This document shows positions 35,707 to 46,490 of a stretch of DNA of 64,000 nt, piece by piece. Location of the stretch: positions 11,151,228-11,215,227 of the forward strand of contig NC_084724.1 of assembly GCF_033807575.1 (NCBI RefSeq), read 5' to 3'. Each line of letters begins with the position of its first letter. Position 1 is the stretch's first letter. The DNA comes from Cydia pomonella (taxonomy: Eukaryota; Arthropoda; Insecta; Lepidoptera; Tortricidae). The position numbers and the translations under genes are program-made. The notes under the pieces are model-generated. The model did not search any database, was not told the origin of the DNA, and saw nothing but the letters and a program-made list of their open reading frames with translations.

Positions 35707-37671
35707 ATGAAGATCTTCTATGGTAAGTGTAATCTAAAATTTATTAGCGATCAGGATTGTGGTATATAGCCATTTGTAAGACTGGCTTATTTATTGGTTT
35801 TATTCGTTATTTATTGGTTGGTTAAGTTTGGTGGTTATTTTTCAAGCGATACAAGATATAATAATTTAAGTAGGTACGCGGCATTTCTAAGAGACCCTTA
35901 GGGCTAAGATGGTCGGCTCTTTATCATTTGTCACGTTCTAACAAGTATGTAAGTGCGAAAGTGACGGGCATTGTGACAAGCGATAAAAATGGAACCATGC
36001 TGCTACCGCAGGTCGCCATACAATCGTGGCAAGTTGTACAGTAGTGAGTACCTACTGAGTACAGCCCAGTAGTATATCACGTACATCACCTAAAAAAATC
36101 ATGTGTATATTTAACTATAATCCTTATTCATTCATGCCTGTATTACTGCCGTCCCCCTTAGGTTCGGTTTTAATAATGTTTCACTAAAAATACCGAGAAT
36201 ATTATGGTCTATTCTGGGCCTATTTTTACTTTAAAAAGAACTGTCTGGCGAGGATTTTATTTATTTATTTAATCTTTATTGCACAAAAGAAAACCTTACA
36301 GTACAAAAGGCGGACTTAAAGCCATGAGGCATTCTCTACCAGTCAACCTTCAGGCAAAGCAGAGAGATTGTTGGCGGTGCTACTTGTGGGCGGTGGCTTT
36401 TCAAAAATGTTAACTGTTTAATGTCAGATTTTAAAATGTTTTTTTTTTTCTTACAGTGATTTTCGTGATTGCCCTTCTAGCGGTGGCATTTATTTACGTT
36501 GAAGCAGCCATTTCATGCACTATGGAGTATCAACCAGTATGCTCTATCAACAACATTACATATGGAAACAATTGCTCGTAAGTCATCAATGTTAGTAGGG
36601 GTCCATTGCTGTCGTCGTCCCGCAAAGTGTCTGTAACATGACACGAGAATGTTTTAATAATTCCTGCAATCTTGTTTAGACGAATCGACTAATTTGGCTA
36701 GGTGTGGTGGAGAGAATAAGTTACCGTCGAAATTGTCAGTTTAAAAACACATTTACTTTGTTCCAGATTTTTGTATTGACATATGTATTATACTCGTACG
36801 AAAACGATGCGGCTTATTATTAGATGTATTTATATCCTTTTCATTTATTTTGGGTCTTAGGTTAGGCATTTTATAATATGAATCTTATACCTTTAAACGA
36901 GCAATTCTTGTATATATATATATATATATATATTTCTGTGATCTCGGAAACGGCTCTAACGATTTCGCTGAAATTTGGTATATGGGGGTTTTTGGGGGTA
37001 TACAATCGATCTAGATTAGTCTTATGTTTGGGAAAACGCGTGTTTTCGAGTTTTCATGCGTTTTTCTTACGACGCAGAATATGGTCGCTAATTTCGTGTC
37101 GCCGGCCACTGTCCGTCTGGTCCAGCGGGTAAAGACGCGGACTGCTAAATGAGTGTTACGGGTTCGAATCTCGCCCGGTGACTAACTTTTGTTTTTTTTT
37201 TCAATGTCAAGTTTATATATAATTTTTTAATTTTTATTGTTTTAGACAAGTTTAATTTAGTAAAAAAATGTAGTTAAGATTATCACCTATACACCACCAT
37301 ATTACAATAAATAGTTATAACCGAGCAAAGCTCGGTCGCCCAGGTACTATAAAAGTAAAATACAAAAAAATCACACAAAAAGAATACACAATACATATGA
37401 AACATCTAAACTAGGGTGCCGCCAGCAGCGGGGCAGGGCCTAAGCTGCCGGTAGCCAGGGCTACAAAGAGAGGAACCGCCGCATTATCCGCGCCGTGTCC
37501 AAGATCACTAATTATTATATTATTATTAATCAAGATTATCATATTATTATTAGATTTTGTTACATTGTTACAAGTGAAGATAATTGTTTATTGTTTTTCA
37601 GGAGAATTGGTGCGTGCGATCCATACTGGAAAGACGGGCCCTGCGATGGACGTGGATGGGCAGATGCCTGA
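35707..37671 (+). CDS. Kazal-like secreted peptide with altered cysteines, 68 aa
   Basis: The exons are 35707-35722 (donor GTAAGT), 36457-36577 (acceptor TTACAG, donor GTAAGT) and 37602-37671 (acceptor TTTTTCAG, stop TGA), with phases 1 and 2. It starts MKIFYVIFVIALLAVAF. Compared with its sister at 24133 it has lost cysteine 1 (ISC in place of SCIC, one codon shorter). Cysteine 5 is displaced two residues (RIGACD in place of RICAGD) by two base changes. Five cysteines remain. In canonical Kazal folds C1 pairs with C5, so this bond is the one affected. The P1 candidate is Met. The frame, splice sites, promoter and poly(A) signals (AATAAA at 37761) are intact. It may be a relaxed or newly specialised copy. 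Confidence 0.83.
36255..36350 (-). mobile_element. LINE 3' tail fragment
   Basis: TTTATTTATTTAATCTTTATTGC then CCTTACAGTACAAAAGGCGG is the reverse complement of the tail at 45010-45085. It lies in intron 1 of the gene at 35707. Confidence 0.6.
36890..37345 (+). mobile_element. Dispersed repeat with embedded tRNA-like boxes
   Basis: A (TA)n run at 36911-36931 leads into TCTCGGAAACGGCTC and a tRNA-like section (37110-37185) with GTCCAGCGGGT and GGGTTCGAATCTC boxes. It ends ACCGAGCAAAGCTCGGTCGC. This combination is one I associate with a widespread lepidopteran repeat. It lies in intron 2 of the gene at 35707. Confidence 0.55.
37346..37512 (-). mobile_element. LINE 3' end, same family as 41324-41835
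   Basis: The reverse complement of this stretch (GATCTTGGACACGGCGCGGA ... CTGCTGGCGGCACC) matches the end of the LINE at 41750-41835 with scattered changes. It gives an independent, uninterrupted version of that LINE's 3' UTR. Confidence 0.75.
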
Positions 37672-37975
37672 TTGGCTCAAATCATGGCTCATAGTTTGAC
37701 TCTTTACGTACTGACAACCTTCTTATTAAGATTTTTTTTTACTTATTAAGATTGTACACTAATAAAAAACTAGTCAATAAAAACTTACGACTACGTAATT
37801 ATACCCTTTGTCCCAAACATTGAGATTAACGTTCCATAATATGAGATAAATTTGCGAGAAAATCTGAGTTTGGTATAGAATGAACTATTTCTCGTCTATT
37901 AAAAATGTTTAAAATCGAAAGCTCTGGTAAGTTTTTATTAGGTATATATGAATGATTGTATTTTTTATTGTATTT

Positions 37976-38093
37976 GTTTCCTGTATGCTCCCGTGTGTTC
38001 TATCTACCCTCGGGCATACCTTCAACAACCACTGTACGTAAAGCATATTATCATCAAAAACGTCATTTATAAATTCCATTGTATTTTTTATTT
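37976..38093 (+). pseudogene. Relic of Kazal exon 2 from a third block
   Basis: 37976-38037 matches the second half of exon 2 of the genes at 19608 and 33072 (CCTGTATGCTCCCGTGTGTTCT). A 4-bp insertion after TGTTCT shifts the frame. The donor context (ACGTAAAG) and about 55 bp of intron 2 follow, until a SINE interrupts at 38094. Homology resumes beyond the SINE at about 38375-38405 (ACAAGCTTTTATTTAA). The signal-peptide half and exon 3 are missing. Confidence 0.8.
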
Positions 38094-38370
38094 AACGACC
38101 GGTTTGGCCTAGTGGGTAGTGACCCTGCCTACGAAGCTGATGGTCCCGGGTTCAAATCCTGGTAAGGGCATTTATTCGTGTGATGAGCATGGATATTTGT
38201 TCCTGAGTCATGGGTGTTTTCTATGTATTTAAGTATTTATAAATATTTATATATTATATATATCGTTGTCTAAGTACCCTCAACACAAGGCTTATTGAGC
38301 TTCTTGTGGGACTTAGTCAATTTGTGTAATAATGTCCTATAATATTTATTTATTATTTATTTATTTATTT
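38094..38370 (+). mobile_element. tRNA-derived SINE, copy 5
   Basis: A full-length plus copy inserted inside the intron-2 remnant of the third Kazal block. Block B gives the empty site. It ends in TATTTATT repeats. Confidence 0.88.
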
Positions 38371-38542
38371 ACACAAGCTTTTATTTAACTTGCAATGCTT
38401 ATACACATTATTGACATTTAAAAATGTGTTATGGTTGAGCTAATCTTGCCCAGATGTAGATGATTCAAGGGGAAGGGGGGGGGGGGGTTTGCTTGTAATG
38501 TAGTATCACCTACATTCATTGATGTATTCGTGTATTGAATTA

Positions 38543-39325
38543 AAAAGCGGCCAAGTGCGAGTCGGACTCGCTCATGAAGGGTTCCGTACCATTTATGACG
38601 TATAAAAAAAACTACTTACTAGATCTCGTTCATTCAAACCAATTTTCGGTGTCGGAGCGTGTGACGGCTCTAGACAGACACCAAAAAATACAATATTCAC
38701 TAAGAGAAGAACGTCAACTCCATACAAAAAAATGTCCCTTTCAAAACGTCAGTACTGGCGCTCTCTTTGTCTCTCAGAACTAAAATTGACAGCCGGTATA
38801 GCCTGGCGGGGTTTGTAAGGTAGTGATCCAGTTCTAGCTAGTGGTTCTGGGTTCGAATCCCGGCGACGGAATTTCTTTTTGTATTTTTTCTTTTGTGTTT
38901 TTGTTGGGGTGAGGTTGCAGTTTCATCAATATATCGCATGTTTAATATAAGTTTATTAATATCTTAATAACTTTATTTATCACATAACGTTTTCTAAGTT
39001 TATTTGCTATTTAACTTCCTTTGCGGGTGTTTATTATACTTGAAATTTCTATGAGATTACATTAAAATACCTTCTTTCAAATAAAACAAAAATTGTTCAA
39101 ATTGGTTTGGTTTACATATTAAAAAAATATCCCAAAAAAAAACATACAAGCAGGTCACGGAAATTACTTAGGCAATTTACCGATAGATAGCGCTGTTCAC
39201 AATTAAGCTTAGTATAGTTCTGGTCAATAAGCTTTCGTGTTTATTGTTAGATCAGATAATTGAAAGTTTGTACGGAACCCTCGATGCGCGAGCTAAACGG
39301 ACTCGAATTTGACCGGTTTTTGAAT
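38543..39325. mobile_element. TIR-like repeat with a nested tRNA-like insert
   Basis: The left end is AGCGGCCAAGTGCGAGTCGG...GGGTTCCGTA. The right end TACGGAACCCTC...GACCGGTTTTT is its rough inverted copy. At 38787-38872 a tRNA-like head (GCCTGGCGGGG and GGGTTCGAATCCC boxes) is inserted. Confidence 0.6.
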
Positions 39326-40164
39326 TAAGTTCATTGGGTACTACGGAACCCTACACTGAGCATGGCCCGACATGCCCTTGGCCAATTTTTTTATACAGTT
39401 TTCTCGATTGACACAACATATCCGTAATTACAAATAATGGAATACACTCAATAAAATCAGGTTAAGGTAATTTAAACACCCTGAAGCTCCTAAAGTATTG
39501 ATCGTAGGATAAAAGTAAATATGACCTAATTTATAGAAAATTTTATGTAGAAACATTTGTCCGAAGTAATCATAATGCTATTTGTACAGATATTCGAAAT
39601 ATGATCAAAAATCTAAAAGTACCCACAACCCGCCTCCTCCCACTACACCCTCAGCATAACCCCCACCCCCGAGGACTTTTAGTATGTTCACCTGGACAGC
39701 ACAAGGTATAACTGTACCATTTTATAAAATTACAAGAATTATTTCCCCTGATTACCCATATTCGGCTTAATTTGACATGGTTTAAAAGCAAATTATAACT
39801 TTTCGCATCTAAAAATATTATCTGTAATATGAAGTGATAAATAATCATCATATTTTCATAGCGATTTGACTTTATGGAGACACATCAACGCTGTCACCGC
39901 AAATTATGTGCGATAATTGGCTCTAGCTGAATCTCGAGTTAAACTAGACCAAGCTAAGTTGGCAGCGATTTTGATAGCCAAGACGGTGCAAGTGTTATTT
40001 TAAAGTGCAACTGTTATATAGGGAAACAGGTTCCAAAATAAAGCAAAGTCTCTAACCGGTAACTTGATGTTTACAAACGAACGAGTCTGCACTCGCATCA
40101 AACTTGACATTTTAATACCTTCCCTTCATTTCCTATTTGAACGACTTTATTGTTCATATTTTCG
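39326..40164. other. Upstream region of the Kazal gene at 40225
   Basis: It contains a short repeat end at about 39355-39388. At 39945-40035 there is a one-armed fragment of the fold-back family found at 44753 and 62038 (TTGGCAGCGATTTTGATAGCC). No gene is seen. Confidence 0.45.
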
Positions 40165-40172
40165 TATAAAAA
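40165..40172 (+). promoter_or_regulatory. TATA box of the Kazal gene at 40225
   Basis: TATAAAAA, 60 bp before the ATG. This is the same spacing as in the genes at 24133 and 35707, though the flanks differ. Confidence 0.7.
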
Positions 40173-40224
40173 CGCAGTGGATAGTAGTGGCATGACAGTT
40201 ATCTGAAGCAACTGTTCCGACAAC

Positions 40225-43200
40225 ATGAAGTTTTATATCGGTGAGTTTCATTTGCTAAAAATATTCATTTATCTGTGATTAAGTATTTGTCGTTTTACAT
40301 TTCGGTGTATGAAATTTAAAAACCGAATGCCCTAGTTTTCTAAAATATAATTTGTAAGAGTAATTTCATTAAAATACTTAATAGTAACAATTATTAACCC
40401 ATTCCTTGAAAGACTGCGCCTTTTTTTTGTAAAAAAACTTATTGAGTCAATATAACAGTGATTTACCTAATTAAAATTATTCCAATATTCTTCATTCAAA
40501 CTTAAATAACGGTGTATTTAGGTGCATTAAAGTCATAATGTAAAGATACAAAGATACATATAGATACAAAGACATAAATATAAAAAAGCTATAGGTTTAA
40601 TTTAAGTCTTTTTGATATTAAAATAAGATTCCAATTCGTCCGGCTTCTCTATCCCAGGTTTCTTGCTGCTGGTGGTGCTCGCTTCGTTGGCGCAAGTGAG
40701 CGCGCAGTTTGGGTGCTTCTGCGCAGACTATGAAGATCCTGTCTGCTCCGTCAATGGAATCACTTATGGAAATGATTGCAAGTACGTCATTTGATTATAG
40801 ACGAGGGCTAACCTGGGACATTATTTACATTTGAAAATGTGTTATGGTTAAGCTAATCTTACGGTTTAATTTGCGTGTTTTTGGTCACTCGCCCGACATG
40901 TTTCGGAAAGCCTAATCGTAAATCGCTAAGTTAAAATTAACTTACAGTTAGTAAGTCCCATGACAACCTAAATTCGTAATGGTTTTGATATTAATATGAT
41001 ACGATCGGTTTCGCTGAGTGAAATGAAATTTTGCATCTCTGTAATTAATATAATATTCAAATTTGTTTCACCACTGGTATAGCATTTAACGGAAATGATT
41101 ATCTATATACATATGGTGTTATTGATAAACACGTGTCAAGTCTTACAAGATAATAACCGTTTGTTCTTATCTGTCATTTTGACATTTTTGTTTCTTGGAT
41201 AGGGACAAAATTTAGCAAGGTTTAGCTAAGTTTTATGAATAAGGGGGATAGAATATAGATACACAAATTGATCCGCTATCGTTTTCCTATAGTTGTTCTG
41301 ATAGGCATTCCTTCATTCTTGTTTTGAAAATAATAATAATAATAAATACCGCGAAGTACCGTACTACAAGTACTCACCTGCGCCAGTTCTCGAAAATGGT
41401 CGTGCCACGCTCTATTGGGATCGATCTATTTTCACTTATCTTATCACTGACAGCTATTGTAGCCAATAAGCCTGACATCGTGATAATAGATCGATCGCAA
41501 CGCCGGGCCGTGCTCGTCGACATCACCATCCCCCATGATGAGAATCTCGTGAAAGCCGAGAAGGACAAGTCCAGTAAGTACTTAGACTTGGCTCACGAGA
41601 TAACCGCCATGTGGGATGTTGATTCGACGATCATTGTCCCGATAGTCGTTTCAGCGAACGGTCTCATAGCGAAGAGTTTCGACCAACACCTTGAGAGACT
41701 CTCGCTAGGTGGTTGGATCAAGGGTCAGATGCAGAAGGCGGTGATCTTGGACACGGCGCGGATAGTCCGCCGGTTCCTCTCTCTGCGGCCCTGACCACCG
41801 GCAGCTTGGGCCTTGGCCCGCTGCTGGCGGCACCGTAGCACACAGGCGGATTTTCCTAAATTTCTGGCCAAAACTAATGGACTGAATTAAAAGTTAGAAA
41901 CGCTTTAGGAATCAAATAAAAACATATTTAAATTAAACTACAGCTTTATTTAAGGTCAATTCACTGTTTCTATATTTATTTTATTAGTTTTTTTCTTAAT
42001 GTCCAGTAAATACTTAAGTTCTTTTGGATAATCATTTACTTTTGAATCCTTCTTGTAATGTTTTCGTGAAATATCTGTTATGTAAGGATCAGATGATACA
42101 AGAAGGTTATTAAACACATCCTCTACATTTTAGATCCAACAAAATTTTCTCGAGTAACTTTCTCTGTACATTTTTATGTCTTTATTTCTGGATTCTTGAG
42201 CTTCTTCTGAAAGTAACCCCAAAGGCACTATACAATTTTTCATTATTTCATGGCCATGAAATAAGATTTTATGTACAGTTGTTGGTAGGGGGTACCATGG
42301 ATAATGTTTGATAAAGACAACAGCTGTCTTGCAGAAATATATTTTTAGGATAACATCTCTTTTTGGCGCAAGTAACATTTTCGTAAGGAGGGTAGATGCT
42401 GCAGTAATGATCACTTGCACTTTTCCTAATTAAATTGTATTGGAACTTGGTAAGTTTTGCTCCAACAACAAGTGCTAAAGCTTCATCTGGTGTGAAAGGA
42501 ATGGGAGATTGTCCAGAAGTGGCTTCTTGTTTTGTAATTATAGTTTCACATTCTTTAGCAGATTTCAGATCACCATCTCTTTTGAAGTTCATTTTAGCAG
42601 CAAACAAAAGTTCACTACTAATTTTTTCCTCACGTAAGTCTTCGGTTTTTCTGCGTTTGGACCGATCACTACTCTCACAGAAATCTTTCGAAGGTCTTCC
42701 GCTTACTTGCTTTGAAACTTGTTTCTTAACCAAAAAACAAATACCATCACTAAGCCAATTACATTCTTTTCTATTGAAATAGGCATTGTTTCTTCTAACA
42801 GATGCACACTTTTGTTTGTACGAATACGAACTTAGATAATAATTGTTTTGAGTCATTTGTGAGACCATCCTCAACACCTAAGAAACTTGCTACTTGGTTA
42901 AAAAGATTGTTAGGTTTTTCATTATTATCTTTCGAATTGCACGTTCTATAATATTCAAGCAATTGTTGACGACTTATAATGATATTCTCAGAAGATGAAC
43001 CTAAAAACAAAGAAAAAATAAAAAAAAACTGTTTTCGTGATTTTTACTTCCAACTGATAATTGTCTAATAAAAAACAGATTAGCACGTATTAGCAACCTA
43101 AACTATCAAAATAGTTTAGCTAATATGTTTGTCTTTACTATAATATTTATTCAGTAGTCAGATTCTATTGAATATTGAACTTTATACACTAATATAAGTA

Positions 43201-44040
43201 ACCAACAGGTAAAAATTCGATTGTAAATTAACTTTTTTTTTTCCTGTGTATAAACAAAATGAAAAGTATGAACATTCATGTTAAATATATAGTTACATAC
43301 CTCCAGCTTCACAATCCATTATATAAATCACACCAAACAACTTTAAAACAATAGAATATGTTATATAAATACACTTATTTTTAACAAATAATTAACCTTT
43401 GGTCAGAAGTCGATACTTTGTTAATGTGGGTAGTTATGAAAACGTTCGTTTAAATTGTTATGAGGGTTGTCATTAAATCTTAGGAACAATACAGATACAA
43501 AAAATAAAGTCACGTGACTATTATCGTTGATTTGGTACATTGGACTTTTGGCCAGAAATTTAGGAAAATCCGCCTGTGTGCGCGTAGGTTAGGTTTTTTA
43601 TAATGTGTTTATATCTTTTGTATTGTTTTGTAAGTGTTTTTATATTTTACTTTTATATACAAATCGTAAAAACCTAACGTAAGAGAAAAAATGAAATAAA
43701 GGGAATAATAATATTAATAACGAGAGCTACCTCTGCATTTGTTGAATACATATTGGTTTTCTTTATTTAGGCATATTACAATGCTGTAATGTTATTAATA
43801 TCAAAAACTACCACCGACTTTAATCTTACACGACAGCCCCGAGAAAATACCGGCACATGAAACTCTGTGGCACGCATTAAAAAAAAACGTTAAATCATAT
43901 TAATAAGTCGTTCTTTCAGGAAAATATCTAATATTATATTTAAAACTATATTACTCGTATTTAATTGCAGGAGATCATGCTTCAACGACCCGCTGTTGCA
44001 CAGAGGCCCGTGTTTCATCTACCCCTTCTACAAGAAATAG
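40225..44040 (+). CDS. Secreted Kazal-type inhibitor-like peptide, 69 aa
   Basis: The exons are 40225-40240 (donor GTGAGT), 40658-40781 (acceptor CCCAG, donor GTACGT) and 43971-44040 (acceptor TTGCAG, stop TAG), with phases 1 and 2. The product begins MKFYIGFLLLVVLASLAQ, a signal peptide probably cut after VSA. The full six-cysteine pattern is present (GCFCADYEDPVCSVNGITYG). P1 is Asp (CAD), an uncommon choice for an inhibitor. The C-terminal tail after C6 is aromatic (FIYPFYKK). AATAAA at 44060-44065 is only 20 bp past the stop. It is the most diverged of the plus-strand genes and lies outside the A/B blocks. Its 3.2-kb intron 2 hosts a LINE with a nested DNA transposon. Confidence 0.88.
41324..43690 (+). 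mobile_element. LINE C-terminus, interrupted by a DNA transposon
   Basis: The plus frame to 41794 contains NKPDIVIIDRSQRRAVLVDI, then PHDENLVKAEKDKSSKYLDL, and ends VRRFLSLRP. This is the C-terminal segment of an insect non-LTR retrotransposon protein; the clade was not assigned. The 3' UTR starts at 41795, is split at about 41838 by the transposon 41838-43581, and resumes to about 43690. The 37346-37512 copy shows the unsplit arrangement. Confidence 0.75.
41838..43581 (-). mobile_element. Internally deleted DNA transposon with long TIRs
   Basis: The ends are GCACACAGGCGGATTTTCCT and its inverted copy. The repeat extends through AAATTTCTGGCCAAAA, about 36 bp per arm. Flanks CCGTA and GCGTA are compatible with a 5-bp target duplication with one change. 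On minus, a tiny first exon (43319-43301, ATG then MDCEAG, donor GTATGT) splices in frame to an exon from about 43000 (acceptor TTTTTAG) starting GSSSENIIIS. The N-terminal part runs, with a frameshift near 42850, to YPPYENVTCAKKRCYP. It is then joined directly to what looks like the C-terminal end (PLPTTVHKILFHG, LLSEEAQESRNKD, VSSDPYIT). The catalytic middle is missing. A Transib-like origin is possible but unproven. Confidence 0.7.
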
Positions 44041-44439
44041 TTGCCCGCCCAGTCTACGTAATAAAACATCGCCAAACTTCGTCCACTCTATAGCAATTAA
44101 AACGAGTTATTTTGTATCGATATTTTCATGCAAAATTATACATTTTCATTGCTCTAGAGTGGTAGTAACCCGTTATATCGTAGACCCTTACGACTTTCCT
44201 GTACCAAGTAAACAAGTTACTGTCCATTTTTTTACAATCACACAATTTTATTAATACACACTTGTATTTCATCTCTATTACATGTTTATAAATTATTCTT
44301 CTACACCTTCCCAATGAGCCTAAACTCTGTAATATATGTTTATGTTTATCAATCAGAAGTTCTTTGGCTACCTTCCGATTGCATCATCAGATCAGCTCCA
44401 TATTAGCGTATAATTAATAAATCTAGTATAACTAGCGGT
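44041..44439. other. 3' flank of the Kazal gene at 40225
   Basis: The AATAAA signal at 44060 is followed by AT-rich DNA. No further Kazal exon was found to the right of here. Confidence 0.5.
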
Positions 44440-44752
44440 GCGGTCAAGCGGTGGGGGGAAATGACTGAACGGGATAGTTTTATCTATCTTTCAGTAGGAG
44501 TAGCAGAGAAAGCGCTATTATATCTTGTCCTTGTCACAGTCTCATTTTTTTATTCCCCAGCGTTTAGTATGGTTTTTGGTAGGCAACAAATAACCCGACC
44601 AAATTACGTTGGTTGTTATTGGTATGTTGTCGGGAATGTTAAAACGTATTTTTAATTTTGTCGCATTGCGTATGTTCTGTCCCTCACGGGCGCATGCCTA
44701 TATTACATCTATAGGATCCTACCATCTATGGTATAATTCCATTGTTATTAGA

Positions 44753-44904
44753 GTCAGACCAAGATAAATTGGCAGCGATTTTGATAGCCCAAACAGCGCA
44801 AGTGTTATTTTAAACGTTAAACATCTATGAAATTATAACGTTTACTTAACACATGCACAGACCGGGCTATCAAAACCGCTGCCAATTCAGCTTTGTCTGA
44901 CTTT
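44753..44904. mobile_element. Fold-back MITE (TTGGCAGCGATTTTGATAGCC arms), copy 1
   Basis: AGTCAGACCAAGATAAATTGG...GATAGCCC pairs with GGGCTATCAAAACCGCTGCC...CTGACT. The second copy is at 62038-62189. Confidence 0.8.
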
Positions 44905-45587
44905 AGATATATGTAGATTGGCCAAATTTGAATTCAATTTGACAGCGAGAAGTTTTAAAAAAAAGTTACAAAATGTAGAATAAAAAATAGAATATGATAG
45001 AGAACGCCTAATGGCTTAAGTCCGCCTTTTGTACTGTAAGGTTTTTTCTTTTGTGCAATAAAGGTTAAATAAAATAAATAAAATTGTAAGCACATAATTA
45101 TATACGGAGTGAAGCGAAATATAAGTGTGTAGAAAAACCAGACACCTAACTTATGTTTATAAACAGAATCACTCATATAAATTACTCATATACTCATATA
45201 TAAACTTGTATAAAGCCATTTCGGCTGCAGAATTTGCAAAATAAATGGACCTTCTATATTTCGTTTAGATCATACTTAATTCAGTTATTTCATTCACGAA
45301 TGCCCGCCATTAAAATAAAGAATATTCACTAGTGAAAGGACCTTAAGGTTATTTCGTGTTGTTAACATTTTGATCCCTTTTTTGTGCGACTTTTTTAACT
45401 TTAGTAGGATGATTTGAAAGTCACGATAGTGTCTTGCAAGAATAATCAATTTCTTGATTGAAACCGTCTTTTTACTTTTTGGGTTTTTACATTTACTACG
45501 GAACGCTAAGTGCTTTGAGCTAGTATACATTTGTATTAAAGAGATTGGTTATAAAAACACAAGCCATTAAAATAAAATATATTAGTA

Positions 45588-45823
45588 CCGTAAAACCACT
45601 CAACTATAGTCCAATACTGCAACTATGGTCCACAAGTTCAAAAGGAAATTAAGTATCTATACCAATGTTCCATTTGGTTTACTCCTAGTTTTACCTTCCA
45701 TTTATAAACATACTTTGCCTTAGAACTACAAAAATATAGTAAAATACACACCTGAACGAAAAAATTTAGTTTATTTGTGGACCATAGTTGGGAGCTGTGG
45801 ACTATAGTTGGGTGGATTTACGG
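45588..45823. mobile_element. 236-bp MITE with TA target duplication
   Basis: The ends are CCGTAAAACCACTCAACTAT and ATAGTTGGGTGGATTTACGG, each flanked by TA (45586-45587, 45824-45825). The other copy of the segmental duplication has the empty site ATTAGTATATATTTAG at about 63132, so the insertion boundaries are exact. It belongs to the same family as the left end at 49256. Confidence 0.9.
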
Positions 45824-45825
45824 TA

Positions 45826-45968
45826 TATATTTAGTAGTAAAAAGAAAATCAGGACGACCACGAAAGCGATGGAGCGACGACATAGTAGCCACGGCCGGTC
45901 AAAGATGGCTAAATAAGGCAAAGGACAGAGACGAATGGAACAAATTGGAGGAGGCCTTTACCCAATAA
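45826..45968 (+). mobile_element. RTE-like LINE tail (left duplicate)
   Basis: It reads KRKSGRPRKRWSDDIV, then AGQRWLNKAKDRDEWNKL and a stop at 45968. This is the classic RTE reverse-transcriptase C-terminus. The copy at 63140-63281 encodes the same end. It is the same type as the minus fragment at 1842-2150. Confidence 0.75.
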
Positions 45969-46384
45969 AGTGGGGTTCCTATCAACTTTTAGTTTGAAAG
46001 AAAAAAAAAACATTAAATTAAGTTGAAATATACTAACCATAATAAGTTTAATTAATGTACCTAAATAATACCAAGTGTGTAAGTAGTTGATAAGAAAATA
46101 AAGAGGCTTTTTATTATTTTATTATTATTATTTATTATATTTTTTTGTAGTAAGGTAATAAAGGTTGTAAGATAATAAAACCTCTCCATTATTGTTAAGG
46201 GGGCTTCTATCAGTTAAAAGCCAACCAAAGATATTGATTTTATAAATATTATATGCTCAGATAGTACAATAGGATGTGTTGTTTTAAACAAGTCGAACAC
46301 GTCTTGGTAAATAACAAGTTTGAAGTTTGAAATGATTGAGTTGAAATTTGACATACATTTCAAAAACCCATGGAAATGAATTTT

Positions 46385-46470
46385 TTTTTATACTACGTCG
46401 GTGGCATACGAGCATACGGCCCGCCTGATGGTAAGCAGTCTCCGTAGCCTATGTACGCCTGCAACTAGTA
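46385..46470 (-). mobile_element. Poly(A)-ended retroposon tail
   Basis: This is the reverse of the 3' part of the repeat at 25590-25975. The copy in the right duplicate (63700-63845) extends about 190 bp further before homology resumes at AGTAGATGATTATTG. Confidence 0.65.
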
Positions 46471-46490
46471 GATGATTATTGAAAGAAAAC

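Larger units (their letters stand above)
44440..46490. repeat. Segmental duplication, left copy
   Basis: This stretch recurs in the same orientation at 61724-64000. Parts such as 45190-45330 differ at only about 1-2% of sites, while the first 250 bp differ more. Contents in order: a dispersed repeat, the fold-back at 44753-44904, a LINE tail (45010-45085), unassigned DNA, a 236-bp MITE (left copy only), an RTE tail, and a retroposon end. Confidence 0.88.

Noticed and set aside
37105..37190. tRNA-like segment with GGGTTCGAATCTC
   Set aside because: It is embedded in a longer dispersed repeat and does not fold to a full cloverleaf by eye.
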